A stretch of DNA of 64,000 nt. Source: Bradyrhizobium ottawaense. Its GTDB lineage: Bacteria; Pseudomonadota; Alphaproteobacteria; Rhizobiales; Xanthobacteraceae. A program made the translations under genes and the position numbers. The notes under the pieces are model-generated. The model was given only the letters and a program-made list of their open reading frames with translations. It did no database searches and had not been told where the DNA came from. Within the stretch, counting starts at the first letter, position 1; the number at the start of each line of letters is the position of its first letter. This document shows, one piece after another, positions 26,012-34,927 of the stretch. The stretch is from the NCBI RefSeq assembly GCF_900099825.1, contig NZ_LT629693.1:620001-684000 (forward strand). Reading direction: 5' to 3'.

Positions 26012-27127
26012 TCAGTCTCCGACGCCGATCCATTCACGCCATACGGTCAGGAGGGCCGCCATGATTACCGGACCGAGAAAGAGACCGACCAATCCGAATG
26101 ATTGGATGCCGCCGAGAATTCCGATCAGCACCAGCAGGAAGGGCAACTCCGCGGATCCCCCGATCAGCGCCGGCTGAACGAAATTGTCACCGATCAGCAA
26201 CGTCCCCGCGCCAAAGACAAACAGTGCAGCCGGCACCAACAATGTGCCGTCTTGAAGCGCCAAGGTCAGGACGGCGACACCAAGCGCCAGCCACGCTCCA
26301 AGTGGCACCATCGCCAACGCCATGGTCAGAAACGCGAACAGCACCGGATGCGGCACGCCCGTCAGGATATACGCAATACCGATGACAGCGCCTTTTACGA
26401 TCGCAGCCGCTATGGTCCCGTTCACGGTGGCGCGGGTCGCACCGGCGATCTTGCCGACGAGGTGCGCCCCGCGATCACCGAGCAGGCGGTCCGCGATCAC
26501 AAGCGCGCGATCTGCCAGCCATGCCCCGTCGCGCAGTACCAGAAACAGCGCGACCAGCGTGATGGCGAACAGAAGCAGACGATGCAGCAATGCGCCTCCG
26601 AGTGTGCCGGTCCACGCCGTCAGATTTTCGACATTCACGCCGCGAAACCATTCCACCAGGACGTCGGGATTACTGAGGTTGGCGCGCCACCAGAGATCGA
26701 GGTACTCACCGGCGACCGGCAGTTGGGCAAGCCAGGTCGGGACCGCGATCCCACTCTCGCGCAGGCGATTGAGCACACGGACGAAGGCCTCGCTGCCCTG
26801 CGCGAGCTGATGCACCGTCACGATGATCGGTACAAGCAGAACGAGACCGGTCACAAGCGTGAATAGTAGCGGCGCCAGCGATCGCGAACGATGGCCAACG
26901 AGCCGCTCGAAGCGCAGGTAGATCGGCCAGCATGTGATCGCGATCACGGCGGCCCAGGTCAATGCCGCCAGAAAATCGCGTGCGACCCAGACTGCCAGCA
27001 GCACGATCGCGACGGCAATGGTCGCCTGAGTGGCCGCGCGCGCCCGCAAATCGAGCGACGGCGCGGACTTCTCAGGCGGCCAGAATTCGCCCCTTTCATG
27101 ATCCGGCACAACTCGCGGCACTGGCAA
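26012..27127 (-). CDS. AI-2E family (TqsA/YdiK-type) membrane transporter
   Basis: About 371 residues with the family's two groups of helices separated by a periplasmic region: AIVLLAVWVARDFLAALTWA, then LAPLLFTLVTGLVLLVPIIV, and later AIVKGAVIGIAYILTGVPHP, FLTMALAMVPLGAWLAL and GDNFVQPALIGG. The AI-2E family includes exporters of signals and small solutes; the substrate here is unknown. No in-frame ATG exists near the N-terminus; the TTG at 27127 has a good GGAGAAGGA site. A perfect box lies 71.5 bp upstream. Confidence 0.85.
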   Translation of the reverse strand: MPVPRVVPDHERGEFWPPEKSAPSLDLRARAATQATIAVAIVLLAVWVARDFLAALTWAAVIAITCWPIYLRFERLVGHRSRSLAPLLFTLVTGLVLLVPIIVTVHQLAQGSEAFVRVLNRLRESGIAVPTWLAQLPVAGEYLDLWWRANLSNPDVLVEWFRGVNVENLTAWTGTLGGALLHRLLLFAITLVALFLVLRDGAWLADRALVIADRLLGDRGAHLVGKIAGATRATVNGTIAAAIVKGAVIGIAYILTGVPHPVLFAFLTMALAMVPLGAWLALGVAVLTLALQDGTLLVPAALFVFGAGTLLIGDNFVQPALIGGSAELPFLLVLIGILGGIQSFGLVGLFLGPVIMAALLTVWREWIGVGD

Positions 27128-27191
27128 TCAGATCCTTCTCCGTCACATTCGTGCGGCGCCGTGCAGGCTACATCGCGCATCGCCCCGCACG

Positions 27192-27205
27192 TTGATAACC
27201 ATCAA
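27192..27205 (-). promoter_or_regulatory. FNR/FixK-type box, perfect, for the AI-2E transporter
   Basis: TTGATAACCATCAA, a perfect copy of the classic FNR/FixK site. Confidence 0.78.
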
Positions 27206-27259
27206 TTTCCGGGATTGTCGCGCGTTACACGTCCGACCCTGCAATTAGCCCGGACCGAT

Positions 27260-27273
27260 TTGACAATTGTCAT
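27260..27273 (+). promoter_or_regulatory. FNR/FixK-type box for the hypothetical-USP operon
   Basis: TTGACAATTGTCAT, 69.5 bp before the start at 27336. With 27192-27205 it makes a divergent promoter. Confidence 0.7.
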
Positions 27274-27335
27274 GGTGGTGTCCTGCCGGTCCGGTTTCGT
27301 TGCTGCAGCCACACATTGGATCACAGGATGGCACC

Positions 27336-27794
27336 ATGGATACCTTGTCCGAGTTGACTGAACTCTCCGACCTTAATCGCATCCTGCTCCATCTTGCCCG
27401 CTCCAGGGAATTCCCCGATGGCTCGTCCCGTCATGGATATGATTTCATCGCGCCGCTGGATGCCCAAGGCCATATCGATCCGGTGTTATGGAAGAAGTAT
27501 CGGGACTATTGCCGCGTTCGCCGATTCTGGGATGGCGAAGACGACGAGGTCGGTCGCCTCATCCACAAGCCTGGCGGCACCGACCGCGCGCGCTGGGTCT
27601 TCGACTACAGTGACAGCGAGGATGACGGCGACGAGGCCGGCTACAGATTTGAAGCGCATGCCTTTTGGCCGGGTGAATACGTCTCGATCAGCGGGCAGGA
27701 CCGCAAGCTCCACACGTTTCGGGTTGTCACAGTCGATCCGGTCCTGCTGTCGATGGCCTTGATCAAATCGTTCGAACTACAAATCAAGGTGTGA
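27336..27794 (+). CDS. Conserved hypothetical protein, 152 aa
   Basis: A soluble acidic protein starting MDTLSELTELSDLNRILLHL. It has RHGYDFIAPLDAQGHIDPVL, then RVRRFWDGEDDEVGRLIHKP, then YRFEAHAFWPGEYVSISG. No family is recognised. The ATG at 27336 has AGGA upstream. It is eight bases before a USP gene and shares its promoter, suggesting a role in the same stress response. Confidence 0.7.
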   Translation: MDTLSELTELSDLNRILLHLARSREFPDGSSRHGYDFIAPLDAQGHIDPVLWKKYRDYCRVRRFWDGEDDEVGRLIHKPGGTDRARWVFDYSDSEDDGDEAGYRFEAHAFWPGEYVSISGQDRKLHTFRVVTVDPVLLSMALIKSFELQIKV

Positions 27795-27802
27795 AAGCCG
27801 CC

Positions 27803-28624
27803 ATGATCAAGGACGTGATGGTTCAGCTCGATGGAGGCTCCGGAGACGACGCGCGTCTGGCCGCCGCAACACAGATCTCTGAGATTTTCCAGAGCCATAT
27901 CACCGGACTGTTCTTCAATGTAGTGCCGGACGAATTCAACGGCGCCAACGTCAATCAAGCCGCCCAGGCGCCCGACGCTGCGAGGCGAGCCGGAGACGCC
28001 GTCGAGACCATGCTGTTGCAGCGGCTGACCCAGTTGCAGCAGCCGACCAATCTGCGGCGGTTCGACGTAGCCGGCGTTCTCGATATTTCCGTGACCGCCC
28101 TGCCCTTGGTGCGCACCGCCGATACCTTCGTCGCGCTCCGGCCAAATGATCGGTCGAACGAACCGGAAGACCTGTTTGAAAACCTGCTGTTCGGCACCGG
28201 ACGTCATCTGTTTCTGGTTCCCGATGACTGGAAAGGCTTCACGCCCCTGGACAACATTGTCGTGGCGTGGAACGGGAGCCGGGAATCGGCGCGCGCGCTT
28301 GCCGAATCCCTCCCCTTCCTGCACCAGGCGAGCAAGGTTGGCGTTCTCGTCGTGGAAGGTGAGCATCAGACCAAAACCGACGCGCTGAAGGCCAACGATG
28401 CCGTTCTGCACCTTCGCCACCACGGCATCAACGCCATCAAATATCGCGCCGTCGGCGAGGAAGACGAGACGGCCGACGTGCTGATCGCGGAGTGCCGCAG
28501 CCTCGGTGCAGACCTGCTGGTGATGGGCAGCTACGGCCACTCTCAACTGCACGATTTGCTGCCGGGATCTACGACCAGCCGGATCCTGCACCGTTCACCG
28601 GTCCCCCTGCTCATCGCGCACTGA
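27803..28624 (+). CDS. Universal stress protein, copy C, 273 aa
   Basis: A two-domain USP: MIKDVMVQLDGGSGDDARLA at the start, [15 protein letters not shown] in the middle, AWNGSRESARALAESLPFL in the second domain and VMGSYGHSQLHDLLPGS then SPVPLLIAH at the end. The G-x2-G-x9-G-type nucleotide loop is recognisable in VMGSYGH...G. The ATG at 27803 is chosen by alignment with other copies; a GTG at 27791 overlaps the previous gene. It is more diverged from copies A and B than they are from each other. Confidence 0.9.
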   Translation: MIKDVMVQLDGGSGDDARLAAATQISEIFQSHITGLFFNVVPDEFNGANVNQAAQAPDAARRAGDAVETMLLQRLTQLQQPTNLRRFDVAGVLDISVTALPLVRTADTFVALRPNDRSNEPEDLFENLLFGTGRHLFLVPDDWKGFTPLDNIVVAWNGSRESARALAESLPFLHQASKVGVLVVEGEHQTKTDALKANDAVLHLRHHGINAIKYRAVGEEDETADVLIAECRSLGADLLVMGSYGHSQLHDLLPGSTTSRILHRSPVPLLIAH

Positions 28625-28653
28625 CTGCGGTTCTGTGGATCCCGCGCCAGCGA

Positions 28654-28667
28654 TTGACGGTCGTCAA
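28654..28667 (+). promoter_or_regulatory. FNR/FixK-type box, perfect, for hsp20-lon
   Basis: TTGACGGTCGTCAA, 72.5 bp before the Hsp20 start. Confidence 0.75.
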
Positions 28668-28732
28668 GGTGACGCCATGCATCGCATCATAGGTTCGTTC
28701 GGCGCCTTCACAGCAGCTCAGGAACCCGTCTC

Positions 28733-29164
28733 ATGGCCGCGACCGATCCAGGAACGCTAATGTGGGCCAGGGCTTGCGAGTTGATCGATCGCGCCGAGCG
28801 ATTGCATCGCCAGTTCTTCCAGCCGACGGCCGCGCCGGTCCGCGATCTCTGCTGGCAACCCCCAGTCGATATCATCGAAACCGACTCCGAGCTCTTGATC
28901 GGCGTCGCGCTTCCCGGCGTCGACAGCCGCGCGGTGAAAGTGACGGTCGATAGCAATACGGTCATGGTGACCGGCTTCCGCCGAGCGAACACGCTCCCGC
29001 GTGGCAGTCGGGTTCATCGGCTGGAGATTCCCTACGGAAGATTCGAACGCCAGATCACCTTCCCGGCGAGCGGCCTCCAGCTTGGCCAGGCGGAATTTGC
29101 TGACGGCTGCCTGATGCTGAAATTCTCCAAGCAGCCTTTGACCGAAGAGCGGATCGATGTCTGA
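28733..29164 (+). CDS. Hsp20/alpha-crystallin small heat-shock protein, 143 aa
   Basis: The crystallin domain runs from about residue 40: WQPPVDIIETDSELLIGVAL then PGVD, strands through VMVTGFRR, then HRLEIPYGRFERQITFP and GCLMLKFSK. It is a holdase that keeps unfolding proteins soluble. Its end overlaps the lon start by eight bases, so holdase and protease are translationally coupled. It differs from the second Hsp20 at 39748. Confidence 0.88.
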   Translation: MAATDPGTLMWARACELIDRAERLHRQFFQPTAAPVRDLCWQPPVDIIETDSELLIGVALPGVDSRAVKVTVDSNTVMVTGFRRANTLPRGSRVHRLEIPYGRFERQITFPASGLQLGQAEFADGCLMLKFSKQPLTEERIDV

Positions 29165-31589
29165 TGCAGCCGACAATCCGGGCACAGTGCCCGATCAAAG
29201 CCATCCTTCCATCCCTGCGGATGCCACGATCATCCTGCCGGTTCGAAACACGTTGCTGTTTCCGGGCATGGTACTGCCATTGACGATCGGTCGGCCGGCC
29301 TCGATCGCCGCGGCTCAGGAGGCGGTTCGAAGCGGCGGCAAGATCGGCCTGTTGCTGCAGGACGATCCCGCCGTCGAACAGCCGGGACCTGAGCATCTGC
29401 GGCGTATCGGCACCATTGCCGAGGTCCTGCGCTATGTGACGTCGGGAGAAACCCATCACGTCATTTGCCGGGGGCTGCAGCGCTTCCGCGTCAACGAATT
29501 TCTCACCGGCTTTCCCTATCTCGTCGCGCGCATCACCGAGATCGGTATATCCGAAGCGGTCACGCCCGACATCGAGGCGCGGATGCATCTGCTCAAGATG
29601 CGCGCACGCGACGCGCTCGGGCTGCTGCCGAACCCGCCTGCGGAGATCGGGGCCGCCATCGACAGTCTGGACTCGCCGACGGTGCTCGCCGACTTTATTG
29701 CTGGCATTATCGATATCCCGATCAGTGAAAAGCAGGATCTGCTGGAGACGTTTGACGTCACGCTGCTGCTCGACAAGCTACTGGGGTTGCTCGCGAAGCG
29801 GATCCAGGTGCTGGAACTCTCAAAGGAGATCGGCGAACAGACCCAGCAGACCCTGTCGTCGCAGCAGCGCGAGCACATCCTTCGCGAACAGCTCCATCAG
29901 ATCCAGAAGGAGCTTGGGGACGACGACGTCAAGTCCACTGAGCTGAAGGAACTTGCTGAAAAGATCGATAAAGCCGGCATGCCCAGGGATGCCGAGGAGC
30001 AGGCCAGGCGCGAATTGAGGCGGCTTGAGCGCATGCCGGAAATGGCGGCCGAATACGGGATGGTGCGGAGCTATCTCGATTGGCTGGTTGAACTGCCATG
30101 GTCGAAGCTCGATCCGGAGCGCATTGATATCGCGGAAGCGCGGCGCATTCTCGATGAGGATCATCATGGCCTCGAGAAAGTGAAGCGCCGGATTGTCGAA
30201 TATCTGGCGGTCCGCAAGCTCAACCCCGACGGCAAGAGCCCGATCCTCTGCTTCGTCGGCCCGCCCGGCGTCGGCAAGACGTCGCTTGGCCAAAGCATCG
30301 CGCGCGCGACCGATCGAAAATTCGTCCGGCTGAGCCTCGGCGGCGTCCACGACGAGAGCGAGATCCGCGGACACCGGCGGACCTACATCGGCGCGCTTCC
30401 CGGCAATATCATCCAGTCGATCCACAAGGCCGGCACCCGCAATCCGGTGATGATGCTGGACGAGATGGACAAGCTGGGTGCCGGATTTCACGGCGATCCC
30501 GCGGCAGCGTTGCTGGAGGTACTCGATCCCGAACAAAATGCCACGTTCCGCGACAATTACCTTGCCGTCCCCTTCGATCTCTCAAAAGTCCTGTTCATCG
30601 GTACCGCAAACGTCGTCGACAATATCCCGACTGCGGTTCGCGACCGGATGGAAATGATCGAGATGCCCGGCTACATCGAGGACGAGAAGCTGGCGATCGC
30701 CCGGCGTTATCTGGTCAAGCGACAATTAGCATCGGCAGGATTGACCGAGGAGCAATGCCAGATCAGCGACGACGTCCTGCGCGCCATCATCCGCGACTAC
30801 ACCCGTGAAGCCGGGGTCAGAAATCTCGAACGCCGGATCGGAGCGATTTGCCGTCACGCCGCGATGCGGATCGCCGAGGGCAACGCGACGCGCGTCACCA
30901 TCACGGTGGCGGACCTTCAGGCCATACTGGGGCCGAAGCGCTTCGAGCAGGAGATCGCCATGCGCACCAGCGTGCCGGGCGTTGCGACCGGTCTCGCCTG
31001 GACGCCGGCGGGCGGCGATATTCTGTTCGTCGAGGCGACCAGCATTCCCGGCCGAGGCAAGCTGATCCTCACGGGCCAGTTGGGCGACGTGATGAAGGAA
31101 AGCGCGCAAGCCGCGCTGACGCTGGTCAAGTCGCGCGCCGCCGAATTCGGCATCGACCCGGCCGAGTTGCAGAAGTCCGACGTCCATGTCCATGTTCCGG
31201 CCGGGGCCATCCCCAAGGACGGTCCGAGTGCGGGAGTTGCGATGTTCCTGGCGCTGACATCGCTTTTGACCGGACGCACGATCCGCAGCGATACCGCCAT
31301 GACCGGCGAAATCTCGCTGCGCGGACTGGTGCTTCCGATCGGAGGCGTGAAGGAAAAGGTGCTGGCGGCGATCCAGGCCGGGATCACCAGCGTCATGATT
31401 CCGGCGCGCAACCGCAAGGACATCGAGGACATACCCGAAAACGCCCGCGACCGGATTCGGTTCGTCTGGCTTGAGCGCGTCGACGACGCGATCGAGGCCG
31501 CCCTCAATCCGCCGATGGTCAGCGAGCCGGGCCTTTCTCGTACGACGCATACGGCCACGACGGAAAAACGCGCAGCGCGATCCCGATAG
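29157..31589 (+). CDS. lon: ATP-dependent protease Lon (LonA)
   Basis: The 810-residue protein has the full LonA layout: an N-terminal substrate domain, a coiled region (SSQQREHILREQLHQIQKEL), an AAA+ module with Walker A GPPGVGKTS near residue 366 and MLDEMDKLG as Walker B, and a C-terminal protease domain. The catalytic Ser is about 691 in KDGPSAGVAM, and the catalytic Lys about 733 in GGVKEKVLAA. It degrades damaged proteins in the cytoplasm. The pairing with hsp20 and a FixK-type box suggests an accessory copy beside a housekeeping lon elsewhere, which is an inference. Confidence 0.95.
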   Translation: MSDAADNPGTVPDQSHPSIPADATIILPVRNTLLFPGMVLPLTIGRPASIAAAQEAVRSGGKIGLLLQDDPAVEQPGPEHLRRIGTIAEVLRYVTSGETHHVICRGLQRFRVNEFLTGFPYLVARITEIGISEAVTPDIEARMHLLKMRARDALGLLPNPPAEIGAAIDSLDSPTVLADFIAGIIDIPISEKQDLLETFDVTLLLDKLLGLLAKRIQVLELSKEIGEQTQQTLSSQQREHILREQLHQIQKELGDDDVKSTELKELAEKIDKAGMPRDAEEQARRELRRLERMPEMAAEYGMVRSYLDWLVELPWSKLDPERIDIAEARRILDEDHHGLEKVKRRIVEYLAVRKLNPDGKSPILCFVGPPGVGKTSLGQSIARATDRKFVRLSLGGVHDESEIRGHRRTYIGALPGNIIQSIHKAGTRNPVMMLDEMDKLGAGFHGDPAAALLEVLDPEQNATFRDNYLAVPFDLSKVLFIGTANVVDNIPTAVRDRMEMIEMPGYIEDEKLAIARRYLVKRQLASAGLTEEQCQISDDVLRAIIRDYTREAGVRNLERRIGAICRHAAMRIAEGNATRVTITVADLQAILGPKRFEQEIAMRTSVPGVATGLAWTPAGGDILFVEATSIPGRGKLILTGQLGDVMKESAQAALTLVKSRAAEFGIDPAELQKSDVHVHVPAGAIPKDGPSAGVAMFLALTSLLTGRTIRSDTAMTGEISLRGLVLPIGGVKEKVLAAIQAGITSVMIPARNRKDIEDIPENARDRIRFVWLERVDDAIEAALNPPMVSEPGLSRTTHTATTEKRAARSR

Positions 31590-31899
31590 CCGACGGCGTG
31601 GACCGCCCGTCCGACGCATTTGATCCGCGAAATTGACCGACGTCAGGGCCACGCGCATCGGATGCCGGCACTTGCGGCATGACGGCCGCTCAAGGATTGT
31701 GCGTTTCACAAACGTATCAAGCGGATCTGGGAGCATCGGCTTCACGCGTGGATCAGCTACTATTTCATCTTGGTCCTAGCAGTTAAGTGAACCTTCGCGC
31801 TATGTCGTAATGATACGTAAACCTGCGCGCTTAGGCCCGGACCCGCGCCGACAAGGGTGGCACCGATCTTCGTAATCCGTTCCCCGGGCATGAGACGTT
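31590..31899. other. Intergenic after lon
   Basis: Apart from the box at 31633 and a small minus-strand peptide with a CRKC pair (about 31650-31745) that may be a zinc-ribbon remnant, nothing is supported here. Confidence 0.4.
31633..31646. promoter_or_regulatory. FNR/FixK-type box without an obvious target
   Basis: TTGACCGACGTCAG, downstream of lon. Only a 35-codon frame (ATG 31679) follows within range on the plus strand; it may be an orphan site or drive a small transcript. Confidence 0.5.
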
Positions 31900-32068
31900 G
31901 CCCCCAACGGAGCGTGTCGCACTCGCCCCAAATCATCCGAGGAGGCTCCGGCAAGGAAGCCGGACTGACGCTCGGCATCAGCCTACGCACGGTCGATTTC
32001 CGCCGCACCAGTTTTGCTGAAAACGCTGGGCACCCGGAACGCCGCCGATCTCGTCCATAGGGTGCTCG
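31900..32068 (+). pseudogene. LuxR/FixJ-type regulator, C-terminal helix-turn-helix fragment
   Basis: Three plus-strand frames joined by shifts give ETLPPTERVALA, then IIRGGSGKEAGLTLGISLRT then VDFRR, then VLLKTLGTRNAADLVHRVLG ending E before TAA. This is the LuxR-type recognition helix and last helix of PAS or receiver regulators. The sensing domain is missing and the reading frame is broken twice. Confidence 0.55.
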
Positions 32069-32109
32069 GAGAATAACCCTCTGCCGCTCATGATCGGCAA
32101 ACCCGCTTT

Positions 32110-32123
32110 TTGACAGGCGTCAA
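32110..32123 (+). promoter_or_regulatory. FNR/FixK-type box, perfect, for hdeD-like gene
   Basis: TTGACAGGCGTCAA, 74.5 bp before the start at 32191. Confidence 0.75.
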
Positions 32124-32190
32124 TGCGTGCCGTCCCACACGCGCTAAACATAACCGCGCGTCAACCGACCAACCCGCTGCGGAGCATGTC

Positions 32191-32808
32191 ATGGCCAGCA
32201 CCACTTTTAACAGCGCCTCCGACGTTCAAACCGATTCTGCGACGGCGACGCTCGCGCAGAACTGGTGGCTGTTCACGCTGCGAGGCGTTTTTGCCATTAT
32301 CTTCGGATGTCTCGCGCTGGCCTTTCCCGGGCCAACGATGTTGTCACTGGTGCTCCTGTTCTCCGCCTATATGCTGGTCGACGGGGTCGCCGAGATCATC
32401 TCCGCCGTGCGGGCGATGCGTCGAAGGGACCGCTGGGGATTTCTAATCTTCGCAGGTCTTCTCAATATCGCCGTGGGTATCTGTGCTTTCCTCTGGCCGG
32501 GCCTTACCGTCCTTGCCTTCGTGTTGCTCGTTGCTTCCTGGGCAATTGTCACCGGTGCGTTGATGACGGCCGCGGCTTTCCGCCTGAACATAGAACATGG
32601 CCGGTGGTGGCTGGTGCTGGGCGGGCTGTTGTCGCTTGCGTATGGCGCGCTGCTGATCTTTGCGCCCCTGATCGGTGCGCTCGTGCTGACCTGGTGGATG
32701 GGCGCCTACGCCCTCGCCTTTGGCATCGCGCTGGTCATCTTCTCGCTCCGGCTTCGGTCGCGTCAGCATCAGGGCGCCAGCCCCACGGCCGTTGGCACCG
32801 CAGCTTGA
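32191..32808 (+). CDS. HdeD-family membrane protein, 205 aa
   Basis: Six predicted membrane helices in repeated pairs: WWLFTLRGVFAIIFGCLALA, then LSLVLLFSAYMLVDGVAEII, FLIFAGLLNIAVGICAFLWP and LTVLAFVLLVASWAIVTGAL. This is the HdeD (DUF308) pattern known from acid-stress islands of enterobacteria. Its mechanism is unknown. The ATG at 32191 has GGAG upstream; an upstream frame to 32110 would overlap the box. Confidence 0.85.
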   Translation: MASTTFNSASDVQTDSATATLAQNWWLFTLRGVFAIIFGCLALAFPGPTMLSLVLLFSAYMLVDGVAEIISAVRAMRRRDRWGFLIFAGLLNIAVGICAFLWPGLTVLAFVLLVASWAIVTGALMTAAAFRLNIEHGRWWLVLGGLLSLAYGALLIFAPLIGALVLTWWMGAYALAFGIALVIFSLRLRSRQHQGASPTAVGTAA

Positions 32809-32823
32809 GGCGAGCCCGAGACG

Positions 32824-33027
32824 ATGCAGCAGAGACCGCGTCATCAAAGTCAACGAGGCCGGGCAACCGCCCGGCCCACGCCGGAGACGGAACCGACCGA
32901 CGTCGACGATGAACTCACGTTGAGCCTCGTCGAGACGTTTCCCGCGAGCGATCCTCCCGCCTGGATTCCCCTGGCCCGGGTTGGCATCCCCGACCGACGG
33001 GCAAAATCCCGTTCCACTGCAAAATAG
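32824..33027 (+). CDS. Small protein with FPASDPP motif, 67 aa
   Basis: The second half reads DDELTLSLVETFPASDPPAW then IPL, a motif shared by many very short alphaproteobacterial proteins of unknown function. The first half is Arg/Gln-rich and disordered. It follows the HdeD gene by 15 bases and is probably co-transcribed. The ribosome site is weak. Confidence 0.5.
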   Translation: MQQRPRHQSQRGRATARPTPETEPTDVDDELTLSLVETFPASDPPAWIPLARVGIPDRRAKSRSTAK

Positions 33028-33217
33028 CCTCGTAGATCGAAATGAGTTTTCGATAATATTTCTCCGAACAGCCCGGCAATGTACGGTAGCGGGCCAAATA
33101 CCTTCTTCTCTGGATGGCTCTCGTAGCAAGGCCGCCTCTATTTTTGTGCATTGCCAACCCCAAAATATCGGCGTCAAATCATCAGGCCGCCGCGAAGACC
33201 GACGCGAGGCTCTGGTA

Positions 33218-34927
33218 ATGCCGTGGACCGAGCCGCTTGCAAACTCTGACGAGTTGCGGCGTTGCATTCGCGATCTCGTCGCGCTTTCAACGTTTCCCGC
33301 GGCATGGCGAAACTATGAGCGCCAGATCGGCGACAGCATCGTTGCGGCGCTCATCACCATGCTGGCCGCCGATTTCGTTCTCATCATATTCCCCGGCCAA
33401 GGCAATCAGCTTGCCGAACTGATCCGCAGCGAACCTAACCTGAATCCCGCAAGCCTGGACCATGTGCGGACGGTGTTGAAACAGGAAAAAGCAGCGTTTA
33501 GCTTCGAACAGGAGTTCATTGTCGGCAATGCGGCCGGCGGCAACGTGCACGTAGCAACCTCACCGATCGGGCTGGGCGGCGATGCCGTACTTGCCGCCGG
33601 TTCCTCTCGCGGAACATTTCCCACCAAAACGGAACGACTGCTGCTGACGACCGGGGCAAATCAGGCGGCGATTGCCTTCCAGCAGTGGTTGGGCGACGCC
33701 GATAAGAGACGGTTCACCACGTTGGTGCAACGGTTGACCGATTTTGTAGGCATCGCCTCGCTTAGCGGCCATATTCGGTACGCCAATCCGGCGGGTCTGC
33801 AATCGCTCGGACTTTCCACCCTCGACGATGCGCTGCGCCTTCACGTGATTGATCTCGTTTCGCGAGAATACCAGCAGGCGTTTCGGAACGAGATCTGGCC
33901 CCTCGTGCTGCGCACCGGACGGTGGAAGGGGGAACTTGATCTCCAGCATTTCGGGTCCAGGACGCCGATGCCGTTCCTGATCGACTGGTTCAGGATCGAC
34001 GATCCACGAACCGGAGCGCCGATGAATGTCGCAACGGTCAGCCGCGATCTGAGTGCACAAAGGGCCGCAGAAGTGGAACTGCGCCTTCTGAACGAGAATC
34101 TCGAACGACGCGTGGAGCAACGAACAATCGAATTGGAGTTCGCGCACCGAAAGCTGCTGGCGGATAATTTCGAGCGCGAGCAGGCCGATCGCCGCATCCA
34201 GAAATTGCGTGACGAACTCTTCCATATGGCGCGCCTCACGGCCGCAGGCGAAATGGCTGCCGCCTTCACCCACGAACTTACCCAGCCGCTCACGGCAGTC
34301 ATCAATTCGGTCAATGCAGCAAAGCGGTTGTTGGCACGAGAGGATAGCGCCAGCCTCGCGATAGTGCAGGACATCGCAGATGAGGCGGCTAGCCAGGCAT
34401 TGCGGGCGAGCGAAATTATCCGCGGTTTCCGCCAGCTCGTCAGCCTGGACGAGACCGAGCGGCGAATCGAGGCGCTTCCTTCGATGATCGAGGAAGCGGG
34501 CGCCCTGGCATTGAGCAGCGCTGCTCCGCTCGCGGCGCGCCTCACGTTCAACTTTGACGATCAAGCCGCGGACGTATTCGTGAACCGGATTCAAATCCAG
34601 CAGGTTCTCGTCAATCTCATCCGCAACGCGTTTGAGGCGATGGTGGATCAGGAATCGCGTGAAATCACCCTGGCAACCAGAGTTCTCGGCGACGGCATGG
34701 TCGAAATTGCGGTGAGCGATATCGGATCCGGAATTCACGATGATATTGCCGGCCGGCTGTTCGAGCCGTTCGTCTCGAACAAGCACAATGGCATGGGATT
34801 GGGCCTGTCGATTTCGCGTTCGATTGTCGAAGCGCATGGCGGCAAATTGACGGCGGGGCAGAAACCCGGGGGCGGCAGCATCTTCCGTTTTACCGTGCCG
34901 GCCGGCGGAGCAACCGATGCCAGCTGA
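33218..34927 (+). CDS. GAF/PAS sensor histidine kinase, FixL-like C-terminus
   Basis: About 569 residues. Residues 15-170 look GAF-like; a PAS domain follows (FVGIASLSGHIRYANPAGLQ to VATVSRDLSAQR), then a coiled linker, a HisKA box GEMAAAFTHELTQPLTAVIN with the phospho-His, and a HATPase domain with NLIRNAFEAM, DIGSGI and GMGLGLSISRSIVEAHGG. The core resembles FixL, but the PAS domain lacks the heme-binding His context of FixL, so the signal is unknown. The ATG at 33218 has a GAGG site. It overlaps the regulator gene by 11 bases, forming a cognate pair. Confidence 0.85.
   Translation: MPWTEPLANSDELRRCIRDLVALSTFPAAWRNYERQIGDSIVAALITMLAADFVLIIFPGQGNQLAELIRSEPNLNPASLDHVRTVLKQEKAAFSFEQEFIVGNAAGGNVHVATSPIGLGGDAVLAAGSSRGTFPTKTERLLLTTGANQAAIAFQQWLGDADKRRFTTLVQRLTDFVGIASLSGHIRYANPAGLQSLGLSTLDDALRLHVIDLVSREYQQAFRNEIWPLVLRTGRWKGELDLQHFGSRTPMPFLIDWFRIDDPRTGAPMNVATVSRDLSAQRAAEVELRLLNENLERRVEQRTIELEFAHRKLLADNFEREQADRRIQKLRDELFHMARLTAAGEMAAAFTHELTQPLTAVINSVNAAKRLLAREDSASLAIVQDIADEAASQALRASEIIRGFRQLVSLDETERRIEALPSMIEEAGALALSSAAPLAARLTFNFDDQAADVFVNRIQIQQVLVNLIRNAFEAMVDQESREITLATRVLGDGMVEIAVSDIGSGIHDDIAGRLFEPFVSNKHNGMGLGLSISRSIVEAHGGKLTAGQKPGGGSIFRFTVPAGGATDAS

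Noticed and set aside
25841..26101. 86-codon plus-strand frame over the small RNA
   Set aside because: It has no ribosome site or family features, and it contains the terminator and overlaps the end of the opposite gene.
33560..34837. 425-codon minus-strand frame opposite the sensor kinase
   Set aside because: It is antisense to a clear kinase and has no family features of its own.
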